The translations under genes and the position numbers were made by a program. DNA of 64,000 nucleotides. It comes from Gilliamella sp. Occ3-1. Lineage in GTDB: Bacteria > Pseudomonadota > Gammaproteobacteria > Enterobacterales > Orbaceae. A model generated the notes under the pieces. The model made no database searches and was not told the DNA's origin. It worked only from the letters and a program-made list of their open reading frames with translations. The stretch's first letter is position 1; the number at the start of each line of letters is the position of its first letter. Below are positions 52,206-62,537 of the stretch, piece after piece. Location: positions 62,001 to 126,000 of the forward strand of contig NZ_LZHQ01000004.1 in assembly GCF_001690655.1 (NCBI RefSeq), written 5' to 3'.

Positions 52206-53855
52206 TTAACGCCATTTTTTGTATTGGTTGATTAAGCTATTTGTTGAATCATCGTGAGAGCTAACAGGTTTATCATCTGCTAATTCAGGTAAAATACGTC
52301 CAGCAAGTTGTTTACCAAGTTCAACACCCCATTGATCAAAACTAAATATATTAAGAATAACTCCTTGAGTAAAAATTTTATGCTCATACATCGCAACTAA
52401 GGCACCAAGAGCATAAGGTGTAATTTTTTTCACTAATATTGAATTAGTTGGTTTATTACCTTCAAATACTTTAAATGGTACAATAGACTTCACTTCATCA
52501 AGATTTTTTCCTGCAGCTATGAACTCTTGCTCGACCTGTTCTTTTGTTTTACCAAAAGCTAAAGCTTCAGTTTGAGCAAAAAAGTTAGATAATAATTTTG
52601 GGTGATGATCTCCAACTGGATTATGGCTAATTGCTGGTGCAATAAAATCACAAGGGATGAGTTTAGTACCCTGGTGAATTAATTGATAAAATGCATGTTG
52701 ACCATTGGTTCCTGGCTCGCCCCAAATAATTGGACCTGTTGTGTAAGGTGTTTTATTACCGTTGCGATCGACACTTTTACCATTTGACTCCATATTTCCT
52801 TGTTGGAAATAAGCCGCAAAACGGTGCATGTACTGATCATATGGTAAAATAGCTTCAGTTTCAGCACCACAAAAATTATTGTACCAAATACCAATTAATG
52901 CCAGTAACGTTGGGATATTTTTATCAATTGGTGCGCTTTGGAAGTGCTTATCCATCGCATGGCCACCAGCTAGAAATTGTTTGAAGTTATCAAAACCAAT
53001 TGATAAAACAATCGATAAGCCAATTGCCGACCAAGATGAATAACGTCCACCAACCCAATCCCAAAATTCAAACATATTAGCTATATCAATACCAAATTTT
53101 TCAACTTCTTTAGCATTAGTTGAAAGAGCAACAAAGTGCAAAGCAACTGCTTTATCATCTTTAGCAGTATCAAGTAACCATGCTCGTGCTGTTTGTGCAT
53201 TTGTCATAGTTTCTTGAGTGGTAAAAGTTTTGGATGCAACCAAAAATAAAGTGGTTTCAGGATTTAAGCCTTTTAACGCTTCAACGATATGTGTGCCATC
53301 TACATTTGATACGAAATGCATGTTCAAGTGGTTTTTGTAAGGTCGTAATGCTTCGGTAATCATTACAGGCCCTAGATCTGAACCACCAATACCAATATTG
53401 ACCACATCAGTAATGGCTTTACCAGTGTATCCTTTCCATTCACCATTAATGATTTTTTTACTGAATGATTCCATTTTAGCGAAGACAGCGTTAACATCAT
53501 CCATCACATTCTTACCATCAACATAAATTGGTGTATTTGATACATTACGTAATGCAACATGTAATACAGCTCGATTTTCTGTACGGTTAATCTTTTCACC
53601 GCTACACATGGCTTTAGTTGCACCAATTAGATCGCATTCATCAGCTAGCTTATAAAGCAATTCTAGCGTTTCTTGCGTTACTCTATTTTTAGATAAATCA
53701 ACTAAAAACTCATCTTCAAAAGAAATAGTAAGTTTTTCAACGCGTTTCGGTTCTTCTTTCAAAATTTGTGCAATAGTTTTATTGTGGTGTTTTTCGTAAC
53801 TAGCTTGAAGGGATTTCCAAGATTGGGTTGTTTTTGGATCAATTGATTTTAACAT
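52206..53855 (-). CDS. pgi: Glucose-6-phosphate isomerase Pgi
   Basis: Interconverts glucose 6-phosphate and fructose 6-phosphate. Signature segments [47 protein letters not shown] and [12 protein letters not shown] are intact. 549 aa, as in E. coli. Convergent with the pts operon, so glucose uptake and the next glycolytic step lie together. Confidence 0.97.
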   Translation of the reverse strand: MLKSIDPKTTQSWKSLQASYEKHHNKTIAQILKEEPKRVEKLTISFEDEFLVDLSKNRVTQETLELLYKLADECDLIGATKAMCSGEKINRTENRAVLHVALRNVSNTPIYVDGKNVMDDVNAVFAKMESFSKKIINGEWKGYTGKAITDVVNIGIGGSDLGPVMITEALRPYKNHLNMHFVSNVDGTHIVEALKGLNPETTLFLVASKTFTTQETMTNAQTARAWLLDTAKDDKAVALHFVALSTNAKEVEKFGIDIANMFEFWDWVGGRYSSWSAIGLSIVLSIGFDNFKQFLAGGHAMDKHFQSAPIDKNIPTLLALIGIWYNNFCGAETEAILPYDQYMHRFAAYFQQGNMESNGKSVDRNGNKTPYTTGPIIWGEPGTNGQHAFYQLIHQGTKLIPCDFIAPAISHNPVGDHHPKLLSNFFAQTEALAFGKTKEQVEQEFIAAGKNLDEVKSIVPFKVFEGNKPTNSILVKKITPYALGALVAMYEHKIFTQGVILNIFSFDQWGVELGKQLAGRILPELADDKPVSSHDDSTNSLINQYKKWR

Positions 53856-54154
53856 AATTTATTCCTTAAATAATATTGCATTATAGTCATAATATAACTA
53901 TGCTTATAACGATGCAACTAAGGATCTTATCGATTAAAAATAATGTGTAGGAAAACGCTGTACTATTTAAATTATATGTTTAAAAAATCTGTTAAAAAAA
54001 CGTAAGGTGTTTTTACCGCAAAGTACTTAAATTTTTATTTTCTATCTTTTTAATTTTCAAATTGACAAGGATGACCATATCATTAGTAAAATTATCAATT
54101 GCTTTTATTATTTTTATATCCACACCCTTCGTTTTGTTTATTTGCATATGGATA

Positions 54155-55361
54155 TGCTACACTAATTAGTACCAGTTTTATAAGGTCATTGTTATGATAA
54201 ACTAAAAATAAAAGAAGGTAACAACAATGGCAATCGATTCATCGCGAAGAACAAAACGTAGCTTTACTAACGAGTTCAAAAAACAAATGGTCATGCTATA
54301 TCAAAATGGTAAAAAACGTGCGGATATCGTCGCAGAGTATGACCTCACCAAATCAGCATTAGATAAGTGGATAACGCAGTACTAAACTACCGGCTCATTC
54401 ATCGCAAAAGATAATCAGTCGAACTGAAGAGAACGAACTTATCGCGCTACGCAAAGAGAATAAACGCTTGTTAATGGAGAATGATATCCTAAAGCAAGCG
54501 GCGTTGATAATGGGAAGAAAATCGAGTTAATTTTACATAATAAGCATCGATACAGCTCACGTGCATTATGTCGATGTTTAAATGTAAACCGAAATCGTTT
54601 CTATAATCAACGGTAATTGACGCAGTAACCACAAGATATATTCCTAGTGAAATTTTTAATAATAATTATCGTGCTTATGGTACAAAGCGTCTGCAAGCAG
54701 AGCTGAGAAAGCAAGGCATAACCGTATCTAGACGCCGAATAGGTCGGATCATGGCTGGGTATTCGAAATACACCTGTAAAAAATATTGTATTCATATAGA
54801 AAAAAGCAATGAATCGCCGGTGGATAATGAACTGAATCGAGAATTTGATATAGGTCAACCACAAAAGATATTAGTGACCAATTTAACCTATGTGAAGGTT
54901 AAACAACGTTAGCACTACCTTCGTGTAATTGTTGATATCAGTAATCGAGAAATAGTGGGACGAAGTGCTGGCAGGCATAAAACAGCGGCACTGGTCATGC
55001 AAGCTATGAGTCAAATTCCAATGAACTTACAGACGATTGAGTTGTTTCATTCTGATAGAGGAAAAGAGTTTGATAATCATTTGATTGATGAATGTTTAAC
55101 AGCATTTGGAATTAAACGGTCGTTAAGTCGCAAAGGCTGTCCTTATGATAACGCAATTGCAGAAAGCACATTTAAAGCAGTGAAAACAGAATTTGTGTCA
55201 AATACTATTTTTGATTCACTGGCGCAACTTAAATTGGAATTTAATCACTATGTGGATTGGTTTAATTATAATCGACTTCATTCAATATTAAATTACCAGT
55301 CGCCGATTGAATACAAAAGAAATCGATGACCTTATCTTTTGGGTGCTAAAAAGTGTGGGCA
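54155..55361 (+). mobile_element. Decayed IS3-family insertion sequence
   Basis: About 1.2 kb bounded by imperfect inverted repeats: left ACACTAATTAGTACC (from 54161) and on to ATAAGGTCATTG (54191); right, read inward, ACACTTTTTAGCACCC to ATAAGGTCATCG (55355 back to 55323). TG and CA dinucleotides at 54155 and 55361 fit IS3-family ends. No clear target duplication. Both transposase frames are broken. It lies between the pgi promoter region and the amidotransferase gene. Confidence 0.8.
54227..55329 (+). pseudogene. IS3-family transposase OrfAB, multiply disrupted
   Basis: OrfA begins MAIDSSRRTKRSFTNEFKKQ with a helix-turn-helix, hits TAA at 54383 (ITQY*), loses frame near 54417, and continues as ENKRLLMENDILKQAALIMG to its natural stop. 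OrfB starts around 54518, has further stops and a frame change near 54616-54650, then NYRAYGTKRLQAELRKQGIT. TAG at 54910 replaces the usual Trp before HYLRVIVDISNREIVG. In the DDE triad the first Asp is Asn (AAT 54880-54882, VTNLTYVKV), while HSDRGKEF and DNAIAESTFKAVK keep the second Asp and the Glu. The element cannot transpose by itself. Confidence 0.85.
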
Positions 55362-55534
55362 TACCAGAATTTTATATCAATAAATATATTCGTTGTAATA
55401 TGTTATAAATATAAAACATTTTTGGTTCACATCTATTGTATATGCAACATTAACATGTTTTTATTAATAGCAATACACACATGATTTTAGTAAACTTGTC
55501 GATGATTATCTACGATAAAAGGAGGTGTTTTTTA

Positions 55535-56263
55535 ATGCATATACATTTTATTATTCATGAGGCTTTTGAAGCACCCGGAGCTTATGAACAATGGGCTCTA
55601 AATAATCATCATACTATAACTTATTCTCGCGTTTACCTAAATGAACCACTTCCTAATAGCATTGATGATATCGACTTTCTTGTTGTTATGGGCGGTCCAC
55701 AGTCACCATCAACCACCAAACAAGAATGTGCTCATTTTGATTCTAAAGCAGAACAATCCATTATTTTATCTGCAATAAAAGCAGAGAAAGTAGTCATTGG
55801 TGTATGTCTTGGTTCACAATTAATCGGTGAAGCGTTAGGGGCAAGTTATAGCAACAGCCCAGAAAAAGAAATTGGTAAATTCCCTATTAGACTAACTCAA
55901 GTCGGTAAAAAAAATCTTTTATTTTCTGATTTTGGTAGCACATTAGAAGTAGGTCATTGGCACAATGATATGCCCGGTTTAACCAAAGATGCTCAAATTA
56001 TTGCTTATAGTGAAGGGTGTCCTCGTCAAATCATTGCATACAGTAAATTTGTTTATGGTTTCCAATGCCATATGGAGTTAACACCTGAAGTGGTCGAGTT
56101 ATTAATTACCCATTCACAAAAGGAACTTAGCCAAGCAGAAAAATACCGCTTTGTCGATACACCTGATAAGCTTCGCTCTCATGATTACACTGAAATGAAT
56201 CAAAAACTTTTCACTTTTCTCGATAAATTGAGCCAGTTTTATCATTCATCTTTAGGGAACTAA
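55535..56263 (+). CDS. Class I glutamine amidotransferase-like protein (GMP synthase glutaminase type)
   Basis: 242 aa, single-domain GATase1. The nucleophile Cys is in VIGVCLGSQLIGEALGA and the His-Glu pair in QCHMELTPE, so the catalytic triad seems complete; MGGPQSPST matches the oxyanion region. The ATG at 55535 has AAAGGAGG upstream; an 18-codon open extension to 55481 is unsupported. Such stand-alone proteins resemble the glutaminase half of GuaA, or gamma-glutamyl hydrolases such as PuuD-like enzymes; substrate unknown. It starts 174 bases after the decayed IS. Confidence 0.8.
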   Translation: MHIHFIIHEAFEAPGAYEQWALNNHHTITYSRVYLNEPLPNSIDDIDFLVVMGGPQSPSTTKQECAHFDSKAEQSIILSAIKAEKVVIGVCLGSQLIGEALGASYSNSPEKEIGKFPIRLTQVGKKNLLFSDFGSTLEVGHWHNDMPGLTKDAQIIAYSEGCPRQIIAYSKFVYGFQCHMELTPEVVELLITHSQKELSQAEKYRFVDTPDKLRSHDYTEMNQKLFTFLDKLSQFYHSSLGN

Positions 56264-56418
56264 ATTCAGTACAATAAAATATAGCAACACAAAATATATT
56301 TAATTGATAGTAAGTAAAAGGAAACCTGATTAATAAAAACCATGCAATTATTTATATAAACTCCATTTATAGCAAATAATGAAGACGAATTGAAAAAGCA
56401 ATAGTCATTCTGATAACA

Positions 56419-56475
56419 GATAGTCACTAACTATCTAAGTGATAGTTTGAGAGCTATACTAATAGCCCGTATACT
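56419..56475 (+). promoter_or_regulatory. sodA promoter with alternating GATAGT operator-like array
   Basis: TTGAGA (56447-56452) and TATACT (56470-56475) with a 17-bp spacer form a promoter. Directly upstream lie GATAGT (56419-56424), ACTATC (56430-56435) and GATAGT (56441-56446), each separated by 5 bp and alternating in orientation. The array ends exactly at the -35, a usual place for an activator or repressor. Fur-, SoxS- or ArcA-type control is known for sodA in enterics; which protein binds here is unknown. Confidence 0.55.
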
Positions 56476-56525
56476 CATGAAATAAAATAGTTAATAATAC
56501 CTAATATATGAAAGGAGCAAATTTC

Positions 56526-57152
56526 ATGGCTTATACTTTACCTCCATTACCTTATGCTTATGATGCATTAGAACCTTATATTGATTCTGAAACTATGCAT
56601 CTTCATCACGATAAACATCATCAAACCTATGTGAACAATGCAAATGCCATTCTTGAAACTTTGCCAGCTGAATTAAAAGAATTTTGCCCTAGCACTTTGT
56701 TAAAAAATTTAGATAAAGTACCTGCTGACAAAATCACGGGTATTAAAAATAACGTAGGTGGTCATGTTAATCACACTCTTTTCTGGGAACTATTAAAAAT
56801 TGGTACTGAACTAAAAGGCGACTTAAAAGCGGCCATCGAAAAAGATTTTGGTTCGGTTGATGCATTTACAGAAAAATTTGCAGCAGCGGCAGCAACTCGA
56901 TTTGGTTCAGGTTGGGCTTGGTTAGTATTACAAAATGGTAAACTTGAAGTTGTTTCTACAGCCAATCAAGATTCACCGATAATGGGCGAAAAATTTGCTG
57001 GTGTTTCTGGTACGCCGATTTTAACACTAGATGTTTGGGAACATGCTTATTATTTAAAATATCAAAATCGCCGTGTTGATTACATTGGTGCATTTTGGAA
57101 TGTAGTTAACTGGGATAAAGTTGCTGAGCTATACGCTGAAGCAAAAAAATAA
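56526..57152 (+). CDS. sodA: Superoxide dismutase [Mn] SodA
   Basis: Converts superoxide to H2O2 and O2 in the cytosol. Metal ligands: His27 in HLHHDKHH, His in [10 protein letters not shown], and Asp/His in [16 protein letters not shown]. The Mn-type signs are the GG before HVNH and the Gln in NQDSP. 208 aa from ATG 56526, with AAAGGAGC just upstream (an ATG at 56508 is in frame but would put the Shine-Dalgarno inside the gene); E. coli SodA is 206 aa. Confidence 0.95.
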   Translation: MAYTLPPLPYAYDALEPYIDSETMHLHHDKHHQTYVNNANAILETLPAELKEFCPSTLLKNLDKVPADKITGIKNNVGGHVNHTLFWELLKIGTELKGDLKAAIEKDFGSVDAFTEKFAAAAATRFGSGWAWLVLQNGKLEVVSTANQDSPIMGEKFAGVSGTPILTLDVWEHAYYLKYQNRRVDYIGAFWNVVNWDKVAELYAEAKK

Positions 57153-57328
57153 CTTGATTGTACTCATATTCTTTTCACCTTAAAAGTGGCGCCTAGTGCG
57201 CCATCTTTTCTTTTCGAGCACTGAGTCAAATTCAAAAATAGTAATTGGCAATTGCTAAATTATGCCCAAATCCGCTACAATGGACGCTTGTTTAATAAAT
57301 CATAAAACTGAGCAACTCCATTTAAATC

Positions 57329-58427
57329 ATGTTTGAAATTAATCCAGTTAAATCAAAGATAGTAGAACTTACCGAACGCACAGCCGTGATTCGGGGGTAT
57401 CTTTGACTATGATCTAAAAAAAGAACGGCTCGAAGAAGTCAATGCCGAGCTAGAGCAATCCGAAGTATGGGCCGATCCAGAAAAAGCACAAGCGTTAGGT
57501 AAAGAACGCGTTGCACTTGATGAAATAATAAATACCATTCATTCATTAACTCAAGGTCTTGACGATGTTGAAGGCTTGCTTGAACTTGCTATTGAAGCTG
57601 AAGATCAAGATACTTTCGATGAAACTAATTTTGAACTTGAACAGTTAGAGAAAAAACTGGTTGAACTTGAATTCCGACGAATGTTTTCTGGTAAATATGA
57701 TAGTGCAGATTGTTATTTAGATATCCAATCAGGCTCAGGGGGAACTGAAGCACAAGACTGGGCAGAAATATTACTTAGGATGTATTTACGCTGGGCTGAA
57801 TCAAAAGGTTTTGCAACTGAAGTGATGGAAGTATCGGACGGTGATGTTGCTGGTATCAAATCAGCAACGATTAAAGTATCAGGTGATTATGCTTACGGTT
57901 GGTTACGCACAGAAACTGGAGTACACCGCCTAGTTCGTAAAAGTCCATTTGACTCAGGCAATCGACGCCATACCTCGTTTGCTTCTGTATTTGTTTATCC
58001 TGAAATTGATGATGATATTGATATCGACATTAACCCTGCCGATCTCCGTATTGATGTATACCGTGCGTCAGGCGCTGGTGGTCAACATGTAAATAAAACC
58101 GAGTCTGCTGTACGAATCACTCATATTCCTACGGGCATTGTTACTCAATGTCAAAATAACCGTTCACAACACAGCAATAAAGATCAAGCAATGAAACAGT
58201 TAAAAGCAAAACTGTATGAGCTTGAGATGCAAAAAAAGAATGCTGAAAAACAACAAATGGAAGAAACTAAATCTGACATTGGTTGGGGGAGCCAAATTCG
58301 CTCTTACGTACTTGATGATTCGCGTATCAAGGATTTGCGTACTGGCGTTGAAACTCGTAATACACAGGCCGTATTAGATGGCGATTTAGATCAATTTATT
58401 GAAGAAAGCTTAAAAGCAGGTTTATAA
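57329..58427 (+). CDS. prfB: Peptide chain release factor 2 (programmed +1 frameshift)
   Basis: Recognises UGA and UAA and triggers hydrolysis of peptidyl-tRNA. The gene starts [10 protein letters not shown].. at 57329, reaches an in-frame TGA at 57404-57406 after 25 codons, and continues in the +1 frame as [16 protein letters not shown]. The join 57329-57403 plus 57405-58427 gives 365 aa, as in E. coli. SPF (RF2 anticodon-like tripeptide, [13 protein letters not shown]) and GGQ ([14 protein letters not shown]) are present. 30 bases before lysS, same order as E. coli. Confidence 0.97.
57392..57407 (+). promoter_or_regulatory. prfB programmed frameshift site
   Basis: CGGGGGTATCTTTGAC: a Shine-Dalgarno-like GGGGG, three bases, then CTT TGA C. 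When RF2 is scarce the ribosome pauses at UGA and slips +1 on CUU, restoring RF2. Identical to E. coli except CGG for AGG at the start of the internal Shine-Dalgarno. Confidence 0.92.
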
Positions 58428-58457
58428 ACCGCTTGGTTATAAATAAAAGGTAAAACT

Positions 58458-59975
58458 ATGTCAACAGAGCAGCAAGATCAACAAAACCAAATTGAAGAGT
58501 TAAATAATGAACTAAAAGTACGTCGCGAGAAGCTCGCTCATCTTCGCGAACAAGGTATTGCTTTTCCTAATGATTTTCGCCGTGATGCGATTTCTAGTGA
58601 TCTCCATAAACAATATGGCGATAAAACTAACGAAGAACTGATTGAAAAGAAAATTATTGTAACTGTGGCTGGCCGTATGATGATGCGTCGTATTATGGGT
58701 AAAGCCTCGTTTGTTTCTCTACAAGATGTTGCTGGACAAATCCAACTTTATGTTACTCGTGATGATCTCCCTGAAGGTTTTTATAACGAGCAATTTAAAA
58801 AATGGGATTTGGGCGATATTGTCGGCGCTAAAGGTTACCTATTTAAGACTAAAACTGGTGAGCTTTCTATTCACTGTGAAGAAATTTGTTTATTAACTAA
58901 AGCTCTTCGCCCATTACCTGATAAGTTTCATGGACTTGCCGATCAAGAAATGCGTTACCGTCAACGTTACTTGGATCTTATCACAAATCAAGAGTCAAGA
59001 GAGACTTTTAAAGCGCGTTCCAGAGTTGTCAGTGAAATCCGCAACTTTATGATTGAAAACCACTTTATGGAAGTCGAAACGCCAATGATGCAGGTAATTC
59101 CGGGTGGTGCATCAGCTAAACCATTTATTACGCATCACAATGCGCTTGATTTAGATATGTATATGCGTATTGCGCCAGAACTTTATCTAAAACGATTAGT
59201 TGTAGGTGGCTTTGAGCGGGTATTTGAAATTAATCGTAACTTCCGAAATGAAGGCGTATCACCAAGACATAATCCAGAATTTACCATGATGGAAATGTAC
59301 ATGGCTTATGCTGATTACAAAGATCTGATCGTATTAACAGAAACATTATTCCGTCGTTTAGCTATTGCGGTAACAGGTGATGCTGTTGTGCAATATGGTG
59401 AACATACGTTTGATTTTGGTAAACCATTTATCAAAATGACCATGCGTGAAGCCATTTGCCATTACCGCCCTGAAACCAATAATACAGATCTAGATGACTT
59501 TGATAAAGCTTGTGCCATAGCACAATCAGTTGGTATAAAAATTGAAAAAAGTTGGGGACTTGGTCGAGTGGTAACTGAAATTTTTGAAGAAGTGGCTGAA
59601 TCAAACTTAATTCAACCAACCTTTATTACTGAATATCCAGCTGAAGTATCCCCACTTGCTCGCCGTAACGACGAAAACCCATTTGTGACTGATCGATTTG
59701 AATTTTTTATTGGTGGTCGTGAAATAGGTAATGGATTCTCAGAGCTTAATGATGCTGAAGATCAAGCTCAACGCTTTGCTGATCAAGTATCACAAAAAGA
59801 TGCGGGTGATGATGAAGCGATGTTTTATGATGAAGATTATATTACAGCGCTGGAGCACGGTTTACCGCCTACAGCAGGACTTGGGATCGGTATTGACCGT
59901 ACCGTGATGCTATTTACCAACAGCCATACAATTCGTGACGTAATTTTATTCCCAACCATGCGTCCAATCAAATAA
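58458..59975 (+). CDS. lysS: Lysyl-tRNA synthetase LysS
   Basis: Class II synthetase charging tRNA-Lys. N-terminal OB domain for anticodon binding (residues 60-150), class II motif 2 [20 protein letters not shown] and motif 3 [15 protein letters not shown]. 505 aa, as in E. coli. It follows prfB and ends in a strong terminator. Confidence 0.97.
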   Translation: MSTEQQDQQNQIEELNNELKVRREKLAHLREQGIAFPNDFRRDAISSDLHKQYGDKTNEELIEKKIIVTVAGRMMMRRIMGKASFVSLQDVAGQIQLYVTRDDLPEGFYNEQFKKWDLGDIVGAKGYLFKTKTGELSIHCEEICLLTKALRPLPDKFHGLADQEMRYRQRYLDLITNQESRETFKARSRVVSEIRNFMIENHFMEVETPMMQVIPGGASAKPFITHHNALDLDMYMRIAPELYLKRLVVGGFERVFEINRNFRNEGVSPRHNPEFTMMEMYMAYADYKDLIVLTETLFRRLAIAVTGDAVVQYGEHTFDFGKPFIKMTMREAICHYRPETNNTDLDDFDKACAIAQSVGIKIEKSWGLGRVVTEIFEEVAESNLIQPTFITEYPAEVSPLARRNDENPFVTDRFEFFIGGREIGNGFSELNDAEDQAQRFADQVSQKDAGDDEAMFYDEDYITALEHGLPPTAGLGIGIDRTVMLFTNSHTIRDVILFPTMRPIK

Positions 59976-59990
59976 AACGGTTTATCATTA

Positions 59991-60025
59991 AAAACACACT
60001 TATTTTTTGATAAGTGTGTTTTTAT
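59991..60025 (+). terminator. Terminator of prfB-lysS
   Basis: AAAACACACTTA (59991-60002) pairs with TAAGTGTGTTTT (60011-60022) over 8 nt, followed by T-rich DNA that is also the first bases of repeat copy D. Confidence 0.9.
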
Positions 60026-60063
60026 ACTGAAACACGTACTTACCTGAAACTTTTTGACAAAAA
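60019..60063 (+). repeat. Intergenic 45-bp repeat, copy D
   Basis: Starts TTTTTATACTGAAACACGTA and ends GAAACTTTTTGACAAAAA. Its first T-run is the tail of the lysS terminator. Closest to copy B at 41914. The rest of the lysS-uraA gap (60064-60251) shows no gene. Confidence 0.85.
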
Positions 60064-60251
60064 CAGCGATAAGCATATAAAAAGAAACAATCCATTCATT
60101 GATTATAAAACTGCATAATTCTATACATAGATTTTGTGCTAGCTATGAAGTGTGATAACCACCATATTGATTAAAAATGCAAAAATAGGTTTGCCACAAA
60201 AAAATAGAAAGGCTAAAAAGAGTGATAGGTTAATACAGTTATATTATAAAT

Positions 60252-60279
60252 ATCGTTGGCTATAAAAATAACCAACGAT
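60252..60279 (-). terminator. Possible terminator of uraA (minus strand)
   Basis: ATCGTTGG (60252-60259) pairs with CCAACGAT (60272-60279) over 12 nt. On the minus strand ATTTATAATAT follows, only moderately T-rich. Confidence 0.5.
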
Positions 60280-60291
60280 ATAGCAGTTAAT

Positions 60292-61560
60292 TTAGTGGCT
60301 ATTAGTTGATTTGACTTGATGTGGCAAGATAAGATTTAACACAATAGCTAAAATACCGCATAAACTAATACCTTGCAGTGTATAAGAGCCAAAATCAAAG
60401 ATCATCCCTCCAATACCAAAGACTAAAACTAATGAAACAATACACATATTACGCGGTACAGATAGATCGACTTTATGTTTAACTAAGATATTAATGCCCA
60501 CTGATGCAATAGAACCAAACAGTAACACCATAATCCCCCCCATTACTACAGTTGGAATTGAACTTAAAAATGCACCAATTTTTCCGATAAAAGACATTAA
60601 AATTGCCCAAAGAGCTGCCCATGTCATTACTCGAGTTTTGAAATTGCGAGTTAGCGTTACTGCACCAATCACTTCTGCATAAGTAATACACGGTGGTCCA
60701 CCAAAAAATCCTGCCATCGAAGTTGCTAGCCCATCACCAAGTAATGTACGCTGTAAACTGGGATCGCGTGTATAGTCTTTACCTGTTACGGCGCTAATAG
60801 CCATAATATCGCCAACATGTTCAATGGTTGGCGCAATTACAATCGGGATCATATACAAAATGGCTTGCCAGTGAAATTCAGGAAAAGTGAAATCGGGAAC
60901 TTTAAACCATGGTGCATCAATAATTGGTTGGAAGTTAACAATACCAAACATGCAAGAGAGCGTATAACCAACTACAATACCCGAAATAATAGGTAATAAT
61001 TTTAAAAAACCTTTTGCCCAAATGGCAACCACTAAAGTTGTTAATAATGATAACATTGAAATAATAATCAATTGATAATTTTCAGCTTGCAGTCCACTTT
61101 CTTTACCCATTGCCATACCTATAGTAACAGGCGCCAATGATAAACCAATAACCATAATAATTGGTCCAGTTACAACTGGCGGTAAGATACGATCAATAAT
61201 ATGTTTACCATTTATTTTTACTAAAAAAGCAAAAAACATAAATACAAATCCAGCAGCTATTAAACCGCCTAAAGTAGCAGGAATCCCCCAATGAGCAACA
61301 CCAAATGAGATTGGAGCAATAAAAGCAAATGATGACGCTAAAAATACAGGAACTTTACCTTTAGTTGTCAATTGAAATAATAAAGTACCTACTCCAGCAG
61401 TAAAAAGAGCTACATTCGGGTTTAACCCTGTTAATAGTGGAACTAACACCAATGCACCAAATGCGACAAATAACATTTGTGCTCCAGTAAAAATATCTTG
61501 CCAAGAATGCTTATGCAGTGATGTTATATTTTTTGTTTTATCTGTTGTGATATTGCTCAC
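60292..61560 (-). CDS. uraA: Uracil permease UraA (NCS2 family)
   Basis: Inner-membrane uracil:H+ symporter with about 14 membrane segments. N-terminal LVPLLTGLNPNVALFTAGVG, the PVVTGPIIMVIGLSLAPVTI segment, and the substrate-site helix regions with EHVGDIMAIS and FFGGPPCITYAEVIGAVTLT. 422 aa against 429 in E. coli. It follows upp after a terminator-like hairpin, so expression may be reduced relative to upp. Confidence 0.95.
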   Translation of the reverse strand: MSNITTDKTKNITSLHKHSWQDIFTGAQMLFVAFGALVLVPLLTGLNPNVALFTAGVGTLLFQLTTKGKVPVFLASSFAFIAPISFGVAHWGIPATLGGLIAAGFVFMFFAFLVKINGKHIIDRILPPVVTGPIIMVIGLSLAPVTIGMAMGKESGLQAENYQLIIISMLSLLTTLVVAIWAKGFLKLLPIISGIVVGYTLSCMFGIVNFQPIIDAPWFKVPDFTFPEFHWQAILYMIPIVIAPTIEHVGDIMAISAVTGKDYTRDPSLQRTLLGDGLATSMAGFFGGPPCITYAEVIGAVTLTRNFKTRVMTWAALWAILMSFIGKIGAFLSSIPTVVMGGIMVLLFGSIASVGINILVKHKVDLSVPRNMCIVSLVLVFGIGGMIFDFGSYTLQGISLCGILAIVLNLILPHQVKSTNSH

Positions 61561-61616
61561 ATCTCGCCTCTCTTACTTAACGAAGTTTATTGTATAACTT
61601 ACCTGATTAACAGGCA

Positions 61617-61640
61617 TAAAAAAACCGGATTAACCGGTCT
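61617..61640 (-). terminator. Terminator between upp and uraA (minus strand)
   Basis: On the minus strand ACCGG pairs with CCGGT over a 5-nt loop (61624-61638) and TTTTTTTAT follows. It may attenuate read-through from upp into uraA. Confidence 0.7.
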
Positions 61641-61653
61641 AAATTTTGAGATT

Positions 61654-62280
61654 TTATTTTGTGCCGAAGATTTTGTCTCCAGCATCACCCAGTCCAGGTA
61701 ATATGTAGCCTTTTTCGTTCAACCTCTCATCAATCGATGCAGTATAAAGTTCAACATCAGGGTGAGCTTGTTCAAGCACTTTAATACCTTCTGGTGCGGC
61801 AACTAAAACTAATACTTTAATATTTTTACAACCTGCTTTTTTAAGCAAATCGATTGTCGCTACCATTGAGCCACCTGTAGCTAACATTGGATCAACAACT
61901 AAAGCCATTCGCTCTTCAATATCCGAGGTTAATTTCTGGAAATAAGGAACAGGTTCTAACGTTTCTTCGTTACGGTAAAAACCGACAACGCTAATACGGG
62001 CACTTGGCACATGCTCAAGCACACCATCCATCATACCTAAGCCGGCACGCAAAATAGGTACAACGGTAATTTTTTTACCCTTAATACGTTCTACTTGAAC
62101 AGGTCCACACCAACCATCTATTGTTACTGTTTCGGTAGGTAGATCAGCAGTTGCTTCATAAGTTAATAAACTGCCAACTTCGCTGGCAAGATCACGAAAG
62201 TCTTTGGTACTAATATCGTGTTCACGCATTAATCCAATTTTATGACGTACAAGAGGGTGTTTTACTTCAACTATTTTCAT
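61654..62280 (-). CDS. upp: Uracil phosphoribosyltransferase Upp
   Basis: Salvages uracil to UMP with PRPP. The PRPP-binding motif [20 protein letters not shown] and the uracil-binding C-terminal [16 protein letters not shown] are intact. 208 aa, as in E. coli. First gene of upp-uraA; uptake and conversion of uracil are encoded together. Confidence 0.97.
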   Translation of the reverse strand: MKIVEVKHPLVRHKIGLMREHDISTKDFRDLASEVGSLLTYEATADLPTETVTIDGWCGPVQVERIKGKKITVVPILRAGLGMMDGVLEHVPSARISVVGFYRNEETLEPVPYFQKLTSDIEERMALVVDPMLATGGSMVATIDLLKKAGCKNIKVLVLVAAPEGIKVLEQAHPDVELYTASIDERLNEKGYILPGLGDAGDKIFGTK

Positions 62281-62537
62281 GGATGGCCTCAGTGTTATTT
62301 TCTATAATTTGTTAGCTGGTATAAATAACCACTGAGCGATAATTCTAACATAGTTATCACTTTATGAAAACCTGAAATCAACAGCCTTATAGGCAATGTA
62401 AATATTGATAAAAAAATAAAAATAAAAAATTCAACGATAAAAATCAGTTTTATTTTCGTTTTTTTTTCATTAGAATAGCCACAATAGCCGTTCCAAATAA
62501 TTTATTTCAGTAATTAATTTAAAAAAGGAATATAGGA

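Noticed and set aside
54385..54540. Frame breaks in the transposase as a programmed OrfA/OrfB frameshift
   Set aside because: A nonsense codon at 54383 and several more stops lie outside any slippery site; this is decay, not recoding.
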